Part shown: positions 34,197 to 42,328 of the stretch, piece after piece | Position numbering within the stretch: position 1 is the stretch's first letter | Layout of the letters: each line of letters opens with the position of its first letter | NCBI RefSeq assembly: GCF_017831975.1 | Contig: NZ_JAFDSS010000001.1 | Location: 2,542,001-2,606,000, forward strand | Reading direction: 5' to 3' | Length of the DNA stretch: 64,000 bases | Source of the DNA: Microbacterium terrae | GTDB taxonomy: Bacteria > Actinomycetota > Actinomycetes > Actinomycetales > Microbacteriaceae | Program-made: the position numbers and the translations under genes | Notes under the pieces: model-generated | Seen by the model: the letters and a program-made list of their open reading frames with translations, nothing else | Databases searched by the model: none | What the model was told of the DNA's origin: nothing

Positions 34197-35633
34197 ATGT
34201 CCTTCAACTCCGTCTCCGCCCGGACGGCCATCGTCGGCGAACCCGAGGTCGTCGAGGACGTCGAGGTGCACCCCGCGTGGCTGAGCCTCAAGGCCGCCGC
34301 GACCGCCCTGCAGGCGATCCAGCACCAGGACGGGTCGATCCCGGATGCCGCCGACCACACTGCGGCCCGCACCCACGTCGACGCCATCGTCGGAGCGATC
34401 ACGGCGCTGCGCCCGCTCTTCCCCCACGACGACGCCTACCTCGCGGCATCCGTCGCCGACTTCCGCCGCTGGGCCGACGGCGGGTTCGCGGTGCCCGACT
34501 TCCTCGACTCGCTGAACGCCTTCCAGCCGCAGCAGCAGCGCGTCGACGGCATCCGTCATCTCGTCGTGTTCCCGATGTACACGCAGAACGGCTCGAGCGA
34601 TCGCCACATCGAGGCCGTCCTCGTCGAGGTGATCTGGCCCGAGTTCATCGCGCGCCTCGAGACCGAGTACTCCAATCGCCTCTTCGTCTCGCTGCGGTTC
34701 CTCGACTTCACGCCCGGCTACGACACGAACTCGGCGGTGCTCTTCCCCGAGACCGTCGCGATGCGCGAGATCCCGGCGTTCACGTGGGGCGCGATCTTCC
34801 AGGACCGCGAGGCGGCGCGCTACCGCCGGGTCGTGCGTGCGGCATCCGCGATCACGAAGCTCGATCTGCCCGACGACGCCGCGCGCATGCTCGACGATCA
34901 GGAGCTCACCGAGAAGACGTTCGTGATGTGGGACATCATCCACGACCGCACCCACATGCGCGGCGACCTCCCCTTCGACCCGTTCATGATCAAGCAGCGC
35001 ATGCCGTACTTCCTGTACTCGCTCGAGGAGCTGCGCTGCGACCTCACCGCGTTCCGCGAGTGCGTCGCCATCGAGCGGCGCCTGTCGGCGCGGTCGGATG
35101 CCGCGGGCGGCGAGCGCGTCGAGCCGTTGGACGCCGCCGAGGCCGAGATGCTCGTGCACGCGAAGCTCGTGCAGTACGCGGTGATCTTCGACCGCATCTT
35201 CCGCTTCGCGATCACTGGCACGCGCACCCGCAACTACGACGGCGTCGGCGGTCAGCTGCTGTTCGCCTGGCTGCACCAGCGGGGCGTGCTGCACTGGACC
35301 GACACCTCGCTCGCGTTCGACTGGGACGAGGTTCCGGCCGCGGTCGTCGCCCTCGGCGAGGCGATCGACGACCTCTACTGGCGCTCCATCGACCGCCCGA
35401 AGACGGCGCACTGGCTGGCCGCCTACGACCTCGTGCGCGCGACGCTCACCCCGAACCCCGCGTCGGCGTGGGCGCAGGGACTCCCCGCAGAGGTGCTCGC
35501 CGGAGCGCCGAAGGGGTACACCGACGCCGTGCTCGACGACGAGTTCCCGCTGTCGATGTTCTACGAGGCGCTCGAGAAGAAGATGCGCGACGTGATCGCC
35601 TCCACCGCCGGCATCGTCGGTACCGATGCCTGA
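34197..35633 (+). CDS. Conserved actinobacterial protein, possibly DUF6421
   Basis: 478 residues with no signal peptide or membrane helix. I do not recognise a characterised family; it resembles proteins I recall labelled DUF6421, but this is weak. Visible features: a His/Asp-rich block FVMWDIIHDRTHMRGDLPFD that could bind metal, a following MIKQRMPYFLYSLEELRCDL, and TGTRTRNYDGVGGQLLFAWL. GGAGG precedes ATG 34197. Its stop overlaps the SDR start (ATGCCTGA), so the two are coupled, and an Lrp regulator is divergent. An oxygenase or hydrolase acting with the SDR on an amino acid-derived compound is conceivable but unproven. Confidence 0.6.
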   Translation: MSFNSVSARTAIVGEPEVVEDVEVHPAWLSLKAAATALQAIQHQDGSIPDAADHTAARTHVDAIVGAITALRPLFPHDDAYLAASVADFRRWADGGFAVPDFLDSLNAFQPQQQRVDGIRHLVVFPMYTQNGSSDRHIEAVLVEVIWPEFIARLETEYSNRLFVSLRFLDFTPGYDTNSAVLFPETVAMREIPAFTWGAIFQDREAARYRRVVRAASAITKLDLPDDAARMLDDQELTEKTFVMWDIIHDRTHMRGDLPFDPFMIKQRMPYFLYSLEELRCDLTAFRECVAIERRLSARSDAAGGERVEPLDAAEAEMLVHAKLVQYAVIFDRIFRFAITGTRTRNYDGVGGQLLFAWLHQRGVLHWTDTSLAFDWDEVPAAVVALGEAIDDLYWRSIDRPKTAHWLAAYDLVRATLTPNPASAWAQGLPAEVLAGAPKGYTDAVLDDEFPLSMFYEALEKKMRDVIASTAGIVGTDA

Positions 35634-36402
35634 GACGCCCGCCGCTCCCCCCGGAGCCGTCACGAGCGGCGCTCGATCCCCGGTCGTTGAGCGAGCGGAG
35701 CGAGACGAAACGCCCGCCGTCGCCGGACGGCTCGTGCTGATCGCCGGGGCGACCAGCGCCTCCGGCACCGCGGCCGCGCGCGCCCTCGTGGCGGCGGGAG
35801 CGCGGGTCGTCGCCGTCGGTCGCGACAGCGGGCGCCTCGACGCCCTGGCCGCGGACGTGCGGACGACGGATGCCGCCGGCAGCGTCCGCACCGAGGTGTG
35901 CGACCTCGGCGACGAGGCATCCGTCACCGCTCTCGCCGGTCGCATCCATGCGGCCGACGGCCCGGTCGACGGCGTGCTGCACCTCGTCGGCGGTTGGCGG
36001 GGCGGCGGCGGGCTCGCCGGCCAGACCGACGCGGACTACCGGTTCCTCGAAGGCTCGTTCACGGCGCTGCGGCACGTCACGCGCGCCTTCGACGCCGACC
36101 TGCGGGAATCGGATGCCGCGCGCCTGGCGATCGTGTCATCGACGGCGCTCGATCGCCCGCTCGCCGGCGGCGCGAACTACGCCGCGGTCAAGGCCGCGTC
36201 GGAGGCGTGGGCACGCGCTGTCGCGCAGGGCTTCGCCACGGCGGCCCGCGATGCCGGTGCGCCGCTGCGCGCGGCATCCGTCGTCTTCCGCGTGAAGACC
36301 CTCGACGGACTGGAGTCCCGTCTCGCAGGCGCCTACACGGCGCTGTGGAACGCCGACGCCGCGGCCGTCAACGACACCGTCATCGACCTCAGTCGCGCCT
36401 GA
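35626..36402 (+). CDS. Short-chain dehydrogenase/reductase with repeat-derived N-terminus
   Basis: 258 residues. The Rossmann motif is GATSASGTAAARAL and the catalytic residues are Ser171/Ser172, Tyr185 and Lys189 (YAAVK). The only plausible start, ATG 35626, overlaps the previous stop. Residues 19-29 (PVVERAERDET) are an in-frame translation of a near-perfect copy of the dispersed ERIC-like repeat (35681-35712), so the first 30 residues are recent sequence of no catalytic importance. Substrate unknown; NAD(P)-dependent alcohol/ketone chemistry in partnership with the upstream gene is likely. Confidence 0.85.
   Translation: MPETPAAPPGAVTSGARSPVVERAERDETPAVAGRLVLIAGATSASGTAAARALVAAGARVVAVGRDSGRLDALAADVRTTDAAGSVRTEVCDLGDEASVTALAGRIHAADGPVDGVLHLVGGWRGGGGLAGQTDADYRFLEGSFTALRHVTRAFDADLRESDAARLAIVSSTALDRPLAGGANYAAVKAASEAWARAVAQGFATAARDAGAPLRAASVVFRVKTLDGLESRLAGAYTALWNADAAAVNDTVIDLSRA
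35681..35712 (+). repeat. ERIC-like repeat inside a reading frame
   Basis: A single copy running CGGTCGTTGAGCGAG to GAGACGAAACG, almost identical to the copy at 37636-37667. It is read in frame near the SDR N-terminus. Confidence 0.88.
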
Positions 36403-36436
36403 TCGCCGTGCCGCGGGCGGCGTCGGCCACCGGCAT

Positions 36437-36469
36437 CCGAGGTGCCCGCCCACGGGCGCGGCACCTCGG
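36437..36469 (+). terminator. Hairpin after the SDR gene
   Basis: CCGAGGTGCC (36437-36446) pairs perfectly with GGCACCTCGG (36460-36469); the loop can add a GCCC/GGGC inner stem. It lies 34 bp after the SDR stop and just before the threonine aldolase promoter. Confidence 0.6.
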
Positions 36470-36478
36470 ACCACGAAC

Positions 36479-36484
36479 TAGATT
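36479..36484 (+). promoter_or_regulatory. -10 element TAGATT, near-leaderless start
   Basis: TAGATT ends 8 bases before GTG 36493. Together with the hairpin upstream, this suggests that the threonine aldolase gene is a separate transcription unit. Confidence 0.5.
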
Positions 36485-36492
36485 GGACAACC

Positions 36493-37563
36493 GTGACCAC
36501 CCTGCATGACCCCAGCGTCCGCGGCTTCGCCTCCGACAACTACTCCGGCATCCACCCCGAGGTTCTCGCGGCCATCACCGCGGCCAACGACGGGCACCAG
36601 GTCGCCTACGGCGAAGACGTCTACACGGAGCGGCTGCAGGATCTCGTGGCGCGCCACTTCGGCGAGGGCACCGAGGCGTTCCCCGTGTTCAACGGCACCG
36701 GCGCGAACGTCGTCGGCCTGCAGTCGATGCTCCCCCGCTGGGGCGCTGTGATCTCGGCCTCGACCGCGCACATCAACGTCGACGAGGGCGGCGCGCCCGA
36801 GCGGGTGGGTGGCATCAAGATCCTGAACGTGCCGACCGACGACGGCAAGCTCACCCCCGACCTCATCGACCGCGAGGCGTGGGGCTGGGGCGACGAGCAC
36901 CGCGCCCAGCCGCTGGTGGTCTCGATCACGCAGTCGACCGAGCTCGGAACCCTCTACACCGTCGACGAGGTGCGCACGATCGCCGACCACGCGCACGCCC
37001 ACGGCATGCACCTGCACATGGACGGCGCGCGCATCTCGAATGCGGCGGCTTCGCTCGACGTGCCGCTGCGCGCGTTCACGCGCGACGCCGGGGTCGACGT
37101 GCTGAGCTTCGGCGGCACCAAGAACGGCGCGATGCTGGGCGAGGCCGTCGTCGTGCTCACGCCCGAGGCTGCCACGGGGCTGAAGTACCTGCGCAAGCTC
37201 GACATGCAGCTCTCATCGAAGATGCGCTTCGTCTCGGCCCAGCTGGTCGCGCTCCTCGAGGGCGACCTGTGGCTGCGCAACGCGCGCCACTCCAACGCGA
37301 TGGCGCAGCGCCTGCGCGCCGGCGTCGAGGCCGGTCTCGCCGACGGCTCGATCCACGGCGTCTCGTTCACCCAGCCGACGCAGGCCAACGGCGTCTTCGC
37401 GACCCTGCCCGAGGGCGTGGCCGATCGCCTGCGCGAGTCGTTCCGCTTCTACGACTGGGATGCCGCTCGCAGCGAGGTGCGCTGGATGTGCTCGTTCGAC
37501 ACCTCGGAGACCGACATCGACGCGTTCATCGCCGCGATCGCGCGGGAGACCTCGGCCGTCTGA
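36493..37563 (+). CDS. Low-specificity L-threonine aldolase
   Basis: 356-residue fold-type I PLP enzyme. Lys210 (LSFGGTKNGAMLGEAVV) forms the Schiff base, Asp177 (LHMDGARISNA) pairs with the cofactor, and FNGTGANVVGL holds the phosphate. It cleaves threonine or other beta-hydroxy-amino acids to glycine and an aldehyde. GTG 36493 is chosen from the promoter geometry; an in-frame ATG 51 bp upstream would read through the hairpin. Neighbourhood with an Lrp regulator and an SDR suggests amino-acid turnover. Confidence 0.92.
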   Translation: MTTLHDPSVRGFASDNYSGIHPEVLAAITAANDGHQVAYGEDVYTERLQDLVARHFGEGTEAFPVFNGTGANVVGLQSMLPRWGAVISASTAHINVDEGGAPERVGGIKILNVPTDDGKLTPDLIDREAWGWGDEHRAQPLVVSITQSTELGTLYTVDEVRTIADHAHAHGMHLHMDGARISNAAASLDVPLRAFTRDAGVDVLSFGGTKNGAMLGEAVVVLTPEAATGLKYLRKLDMQLSSKMRFVSAQLVALLEGDLWLRNARHSNAMAQRLRAGVEAGLADGSIHGVSFTQPTQANGVFATLPEGVADRLRESFRFYDWDAARSEVRWMCSFDTSETDIDAFIAAIARETSAV

Positions 37564-37589
37564 GCCGGTTTCGTCGCGGCGGCGGTCAC

Positions 37590-37667
37590 CGGTCGTCGAG
37601 TGAGCGGAGCGAGACGGACGCACGGGCGCGGTCTCCGGTCGTTGAGCGAGCGGAGCGAGACGAAACG
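37590..37667 (+). repeat. Two direct ERIC-like repeats
   Basis: Copies at 37590-37620 (ending GAGACGGACG) and 37636-37667 (ending GAGACGAAACG) lie in the same orientation in the 112-bp gap between convergent genes. Confidence 0.87.
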
Positions 37668-37675
37668 CCTCGAGG

Positions 37676-39589
37676 TCAGGCCCCCTCGAGCCACTCCGCG
37701 TACGCGTCGAAGGCGTAGTCCCGTCCGAGGAACGAGCGCACCAGATCGGCCGCGTCGCGGGACCCGCCCGGTTCGAGGATGAGCTCGCGATACCGCGCCG
37801 CGACCGCGGCATCCATGAGGTCTCCGTCGAACGCCGACAGCAGGTCGCGCGCGATCACGAGGCTCCACTGGTACGTGTAGTAGCACGCGCCGTACCCGGT
37901 GAGGTGGCCGAAGCCGGCGTACGAGTGCAGCCCGCGTACGGGCTGCACGGGGCTGGTCGAGGCGTACAGCCGCTCGGTCGCCTGCTGCAGGTCGGCCGGG
38001 CGGTCGACGTGCAGGTGGTACGACACCGTCGCGTGCCCGAGCTGGCGACGCACCTCGAGGGCGCGGCCGAACGCGTCGGCCGTGCGCATGCGTGCGACCA
38101 GGTCGGCCGGGATGGGCTCGCCGTCGGCGTTCGCGGTGAAGGTCGCGAGCACCCCGGCATCCCACGCCCACTCCTCGAGCAGCTGGCTGGGCGCCTCGAC
38201 GAAGTCCCACTCGGTGGCGACGCCGGTGAACCGCGACCAGCGCTGACGCCCGCCGAGGATGTCGTGCACGAGGTGGCCGAACTCGTGGAAGAACGTCACG
38301 ACCTCATCGTGCTCGAGACGTCCGCGCGAGAAGTTGCACAGCAGCACCGCCTCGGGGAACGATCGACCGGCGATGCCGGGCACCAGCGGGAAGCACGCCG
38401 CGTGGTTGAACTTGCCGTCGCGCGGGTGCAGGTCGAGGTGGATGCGGCCGAGCAGGTCGTCACCGCGGAAGACCTCGAAGCTCTGCACGTCGGCGTGCCA
38501 GGTGCCCGGTGACACCGGGCGGTACTCCACGTCGAGGAGGCGCCCGGTGACATCGAGCACACCCTGCAGCACCTGGTCGAAGCCGAAGTACGAGCGCACC
38601 TCCTGGGCGTCGACGTCGTACTGCTCGCGCTTGATCCTGCTGAGCAGGTACCAGAAATCGGCGATCGTGACTTCTTCGGCGTCGGGCTCGTCCTCCTGCA
38701 GGCGGGCGAGCAGGCGCTCGTACTCCGGCAGCGAGGCGGGCGCGGATGCCGCGTCGACCTGTGCGAGGAACCGCGGGATCGCGGCGCCCGAGCCGATCAT
38801 GCGCGTGCCGGTCTCGTAGTCGGCCCAGTCGGTGAAGCCCAGGAGCCGCGCCCGCTCCTCACGCACGGCCAGGAGCTCGGCGAGCACGGCGTCGTTCTCG
38901 GGCCAGGCGAGGTCGTTGTACGCGCTCAGCATGGCGAGCCGCGTCTCGCGGCTGCGGGCGTATTCCCGCACCGGCATGAGATCGGTGTACTCGGTGGTGA
39001 GGGCGACGAGACCGTCGTCGCCGACAGGGTGCGCGTCGATGAAGTCCTGCGGCAGTCCGGCGAGCGCCTCGGGTGCGACGCGGATCTCACGCCGCCCCTC
39101 GCGGACGTTGCGCGAGAAGGCCAGCGACAGCGCGGTGTCGCGCTCGGTCAGCTCACCCACGCGTGCTCGGGCCTCGTCGTCGAGATCGACGCCGCCCCGC
39201 CGGAAGTCGCGGACCAGGTGCTCCAGCAGGCGCTGCTCGTCGTCGGCGAGCCCCGCCGCATCGGCGTCGGCGAACACGGCCCACAGCTCGCGGTCGAGGA
39301 GTCGGTCGGCTGCGAGCTTCTCCGCCTTCTCGACCTGCTGCTCGGCGGCCTCGCGCACCGCCGCGTCGGGGTGCGCCTCGCTCAGCAGATACGCCTCGCT
39401 GGTGGCCTCGGCGAGCGCGATGTCGGCGTCGTTCCAGAGTTCCAGGCGCTCGCGCGTCGACAGTTCCGTCTCGGCGATCAGGCGCGCGTCGACGGCGCGC
39501 ACCCGATCGAATCGTTCGGCAGGGCGCTCGGCGGCGAACGTGAGCCAGCCTGCGGCGTCGGTGGGGAAGGTCAGCAGCGCAACAGTCAC
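37676..39589 (-). CDS. M3-family oligopeptidase / peptidyl-dipeptidase
   Basis: 637-residue cytosolic zinc peptidase of the thimet oligopeptidase/Dcp family. HEFGH at 435-439 supplies two zinc ligands and the catalytic Glu436; Glu465 in FVEAPSQ is the third ligand. The long helical N-terminal part and the late SYAGFGHLTGYGACYYTY block are typical. Its role is breakdown of short peptides, fitting the two peptide importers in this window. GTG 39589 is preceded by TAGGCT (minus, 39597-39602) at 7 bases. Confidence 0.93.
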   Translation of the reverse strand: MTVALLTFPTDAAGWLTFAAERPAERFDRVRAVDARLIAETELSTRERLELWNDADIALAEATSEAYLLSEAHPDAAVREAAEQQVEKAEKLAADRLLDRELWAVFADADAAGLADDEQRLLEHLVRDFRRGGVDLDDEARARVGELTERDTALSLAFSRNVREGRREIRVAPEALAGLPQDFIDAHPVGDDGLVALTTEYTDLMPVREYARSRETRLAMLSAYNDLAWPENDAVLAELLAVREERARLLGFTDWADYETGTRMIGSGAAIPRFLAQVDAASAPASLPEYERLLARLQEDEPDAEEVTIADFWYLLSRIKREQYDVDAQEVRSYFGFDQVLQGVLDVTGRLLDVEYRPVSPGTWHADVQSFEVFRGDDLLGRIHLDLHPRDGKFNHAACFPLVPGIAGRSFPEAVLLCNFSRGRLEHDEVVTFFHEFGHLVHDILGGRQRWSRFTGVATEWDFVEAPSQLLEEWAWDAGVLATFTANADGEPIPADLVARMRTADAFGRALEVRRQLGHATVSYHLHVDRPADLQQATERLYASTSPVQPVRGLHSYAGFGHLTGYGACYYTYQWSLVIARDLLSAFDGDLMDAAVAARYRELILEPGGSRDAADLVRSFLGRDYAFDAYAEWLEGA

Positions 39590-39596
39590 ATGCCCG

Positions 39597-39602
39597 AGCC
39601 TA
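39597..39602 (-). promoter_or_regulatory. -10 element TAGGCT, leaderless start
   Basis: Read on the minus strand, TAGGCT ends 7 bases before GTG 39589. It lies only 5 bp before the 3' end of the upstream gene on the same strand. Confidence 0.5.
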
Positions 39603-39606
39603 CGGG

Positions 39607-41382
39607 TCAGGCGGTGGCCGGCGCCTCGCGATCGGCGGAGTCGCCCTCGGACTCGTGCTCCGCTTCGGCGGTGGCGTCCTCGGACGCATCCGAGTCTTCG
39701 GAGTCGTCGGCGTCCGCCTCGGACTCCGTCGCATCCTCCGCGTCGGAGTGCGCGCCGGCGTCGGCTTCCGCGTCGCCATCCGCGTCGTGGGCGTCTCCAT
39801 CGGTCTGCGCCTCGTCCACGGCGGTGTCGGCGTCGTGAGCATCCGCATCGTCACCGCCATCGGCCTCTCCGGCCTCGGCACCGTCGCCGTCGGTCTCTGC
39901 GAGCGACTCCTCCAGCGCGCTGAGCACGGCGTCGTCGTCGGTCTGGCCGACCGGCTCGGACTGCTCGTCACCGGCGTCCGCATCGGTGAGGGCGGTGTCG
40001 TCCAGCGGAACCTCGGGGCGGACGAGCTGCTTGACCTCGGCCATGAAGCTCATCAGCTGGTGCTGCTGCCAGCGCAGCTGGCGCGTGCGGTCCTCGGCGT
40101 CGCGGAGCACAGCCTGCGAGTGGGTCGTGACGGTGTCGATGATCCGCTCGGCCTTGGCGCGCGCGCGGTCGAGGTGCTCGTTCGCGCGCAGCTTGGCCTC
40201 GGCCTCGACCTGCATCGCCTGGGCGCGCATCAGACGGTCGAAGTCGTCGGCCTTCGCCGCGACGCGCTGAGCGTGCTCGATCGACGCTGCGACCTGCTCG
40301 TTCGCGTCGGACGTGATGCGCTCGGCGTGGGCGACCGCCTGGTTGTGCAGCGACAGGAACTCCTGCTGCGAGTCGTCCTGACGGCGGGTGAGCGCCTCTT
40401 CGAACTCGAGGGCACGCAGTCGCTGCTCGCGGACCGCCTCGTCGGCCTCCTCACGGGCGCGGCTGGTCTCGCGGGCGACCATCGAACGCAGCGCCGCCGC
40501 GCCCTTCTCGGCCTCGGAGCGGATCGCCGCTGCCTCCTGCTCGGCCTGCGCCACCTTCTCGCCGGCGTGCGCGGCCTCGCGCTCGAGACCGGCCTGGTGA
40601 GCCGTCAGCTCGGTGTCGATGCGCAGACGCACCTGCTGGGCGTCGTGCTGGGCACGCGTGAGCATCGCGTCGACCTCGGCCTGCGCGTCGCGGCGGCGGT
40701 TCAGGATCTCTTCGTGCGACGCCTGCAGCAGGCGGTCCGCCTGCACGGTGGCGTTGCGGATGAGCACGCTCGCCTGGTCCTCGGCGACGCGCAGGATCTC
40801 GTCGAACTGGCGGCGACCGTCGGACTCCACGGCGGCTGCCGTGCCCGCGAGCTCGTCGCTGAGCGCCTGGATGCTCGCCTCGGCCTGCGCCGCTCGCGCC
40901 TCGGTCGCGGCGAGGTCGGCCTCGAGCTGTGCGATCCGGCCACGGCTCTCCGCCGCAGCCTCCCCGATGCGGACGTCCACGTCGCCCGCGGCCTGAGCTG
41001 CGCGGTCGTTCGCCGCAGCGAGGTCCGCCTCGAGCCGCTGCACGGCCTTGGCGGCGCGGGCGTTGACCGCGGCCATCTGCGCCTCGAGCCGGTCGACGCG
41101 CTCCTGGTGCTCGGCCGAGGCCGCATCACCGCGCTGTCGCTGGCGCTCCTCGAGCATCTCCAGCTTGCGGGCGGCTGTCTGCAGACGCGCGCTCAACTGC
41201 GCGATGGCGCCGTCGACCTCGTCCTTGTCGTATCCGCGGAAGGCGGTCGTGAACGACGCACCCGCGGTCGATGCCGACGCGGTGGCCGGCGTCGACGCCG
41301 GAACCGCCGAGATGAGGCTGTCGAAAGCAGAGACGCCGATGGGCTTCGTGGTCGGCTGCGGCTCGTTGTGGTCGGCCATCAT
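39607..41382 (-). CDS. DivIVA-domain long coiled-coil protein with acidic tail
   Basis: 591 residues. A DivIVA/Wag31-like motif FRGYDKDEVD occupies residues 48-57. An almost uninterrupted coiled coil of Ala/Glu/Arg/Gln-rich heptads follows (about 58-455, EILNRRRDAQAEVDAML and similar), then about 115 residues dominated by Asp, Glu and Ala. DivIVA proteins mark curved or polar membrane and recruit cell-wall synthesis; the long coil recalls cytoskeletal Scy/FilP-like scaffolds of actinobacteria. It is distinct from the short essential Wag31. A -10-like TAATGT (minus, 41504-41509) lies upstream. ATG 41379 is an equally good start. Confidence 0.82.
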   Translation of the reverse strand: MMADHNEPQPTTKPIGVSAFDSLISAVPASTPATASASTAGASFTTAFRGYDKDEVDGAIAQLSARLQTAARKLEMLEERQRQRGDAASAEHQERVDRLEAQMAAVNARAAKAVQRLEADLAAANDRAAQAAGDVDVRIGEAAAESRGRIAQLEADLAATEARAAQAEASIQALSDELAGTAAAVESDGRRQFDEILRVAEDQASVLIRNATVQADRLLQASHEEILNRRRDAQAEVDAMLTRAQHDAQQVRLRIDTELTAHQAGLEREAAHAGEKVAQAEQEAAAIRSEAEKGAAALRSMVARETSRAREEADEAVREQRLRALEFEEALTRRQDDSQQEFLSLHNQAVAHAERITSDANEQVAASIEHAQRVAAKADDFDRLMRAQAMQVEAEAKLRANEHLDRARAKAERIIDTVTTHSQAVLRDAEDRTRQLRWQQHQLMSFMAEVKQLVRPEVPLDDTALTDADAGDEQSEPVGQTDDDAVLSALEESLAETDGDGAEAGEADGGDDADAHDADTAVDEAQTDGDAHDADGDAEADAGAHSDAEDATESEADADDSEDSDASEDATAEAEHESEGDSADREAPATA

Positions 41383-41607
41383 GGTCTCGCTCTCGGGGGG
41401 TCGCGTTCAGGTGATCCGGCAGTGCGCAGCGGTCGGTCGGACGGATGCGGCGCTGTCGCACCAGATGGCACACCGGGAGGAATGCGCCGGTTCGGGTAGT
41501 GGAACATTACCCTTCGCGCGGGCGCGTGAACGAACCTGTCGTCGACCTTGTCAGCAGACGCACAACGTCGGGGCGGTGCGATTTGTGGGCTCGGTACGAA
41601 CGGCGCG

Positions 41608-42195
41608 TCAGCGCAGCATCCCGACGCTGGCGAGCGCCATGCGGATGAGGGTGCCGCGGCCGCCCTCCATCTCGGCGGCGAGGGCGTCGGATGCCGCCTC
41701 CTCGGGCTTCAGCCACGTCACCTCGAGAGCATCCTGACGCGGCTCGCACGTGCCGGTCACCGGCACCACGAACGCCAGCGAGACGGCGTGCTGACGATCG
41801 TCGTGGTACGCGCTGACGCCGGGGATCGGGAAGTACTCGGCGACCGTGAACGGCACCGGCTGCGCGGGAAGGAGCGGAAAGGCCATGGGCCCGAGGTCGT
41901 TCTCGAGATGACGGAAGAGCGCGTCGCGCACGGTCTCGCCGTAGCGCACGCGGCCCGACACGATCGTGCGGGTGATCTCGCCGACCGGCGTCGCCCGCAG
42001 CAGGATGCCGACCTCGGTGACCTGCCCCATGCCGTCGGTGCGCACCGGAATGCCCTCGACGTAGAGCATCGGCAGGCGCCGTCGCGCCTCCTCGAGTTCG
42101 ATGTCGCTCAGCCAGCCCGGGTTCGAGACGTTGCCCGCCGGAGGGCCGAAGGGCTCGTCGCCGGCCGGTTCTGGGTCGGGTGTGCGCACGGACAT
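41608..42195 (-). CDS. NUDIX-fold protein with degenerate box (DUF4916-like)
   Basis: 195 residues. WLSDIELEEARRRLPMLYVEGIPV and a NUDIX-like core are seen, but the box GRVRYGETVRDALFRHLENDLG lacks the REUxEE glutamates that bind magnesium (RHLEND instead), as in the family I recall as DUF4916. Pyrophosphohydrolase activity is therefore doubtful. The start is ambiguous: ATG 42195 touches AGGAGG, while GTG 42189, two codons on, would have ideal spacing; TATACA 6 bases before the ATG also allows a leaderless start. Confidence 0.78.
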   Translation of the reverse strand: MSVRTPDPEPAGDEPFGPPAGNVSNPGWLSDIELEEARRRLPMLYVEGIPVRTDGMGQVTEVGILLRATPVGEITRTIVSGRVRYGETVRDALFRHLENDLGPMAFPLLPAQPVPFTVAEYFPIPGVSAYHDDRQHAVSLAFVVPVTGTCEPRQDALEVTWLKPEEAASDALAAEMEGGRGTLIRMALASVGMLR

Positions 42196-42328
42196 GCCTC
42201 CTGTATACCCCTTCGCGTGTCCGCGCGTGCTGAGCGCCTCGGTCCGCTCGCTCAGTACGCTCTCCTGCTCACCTTCCCGATCAAGATCTGACGGCGCGCG
42301 CGTCGGCGGCCGGTGGCAGGATGAGGGC

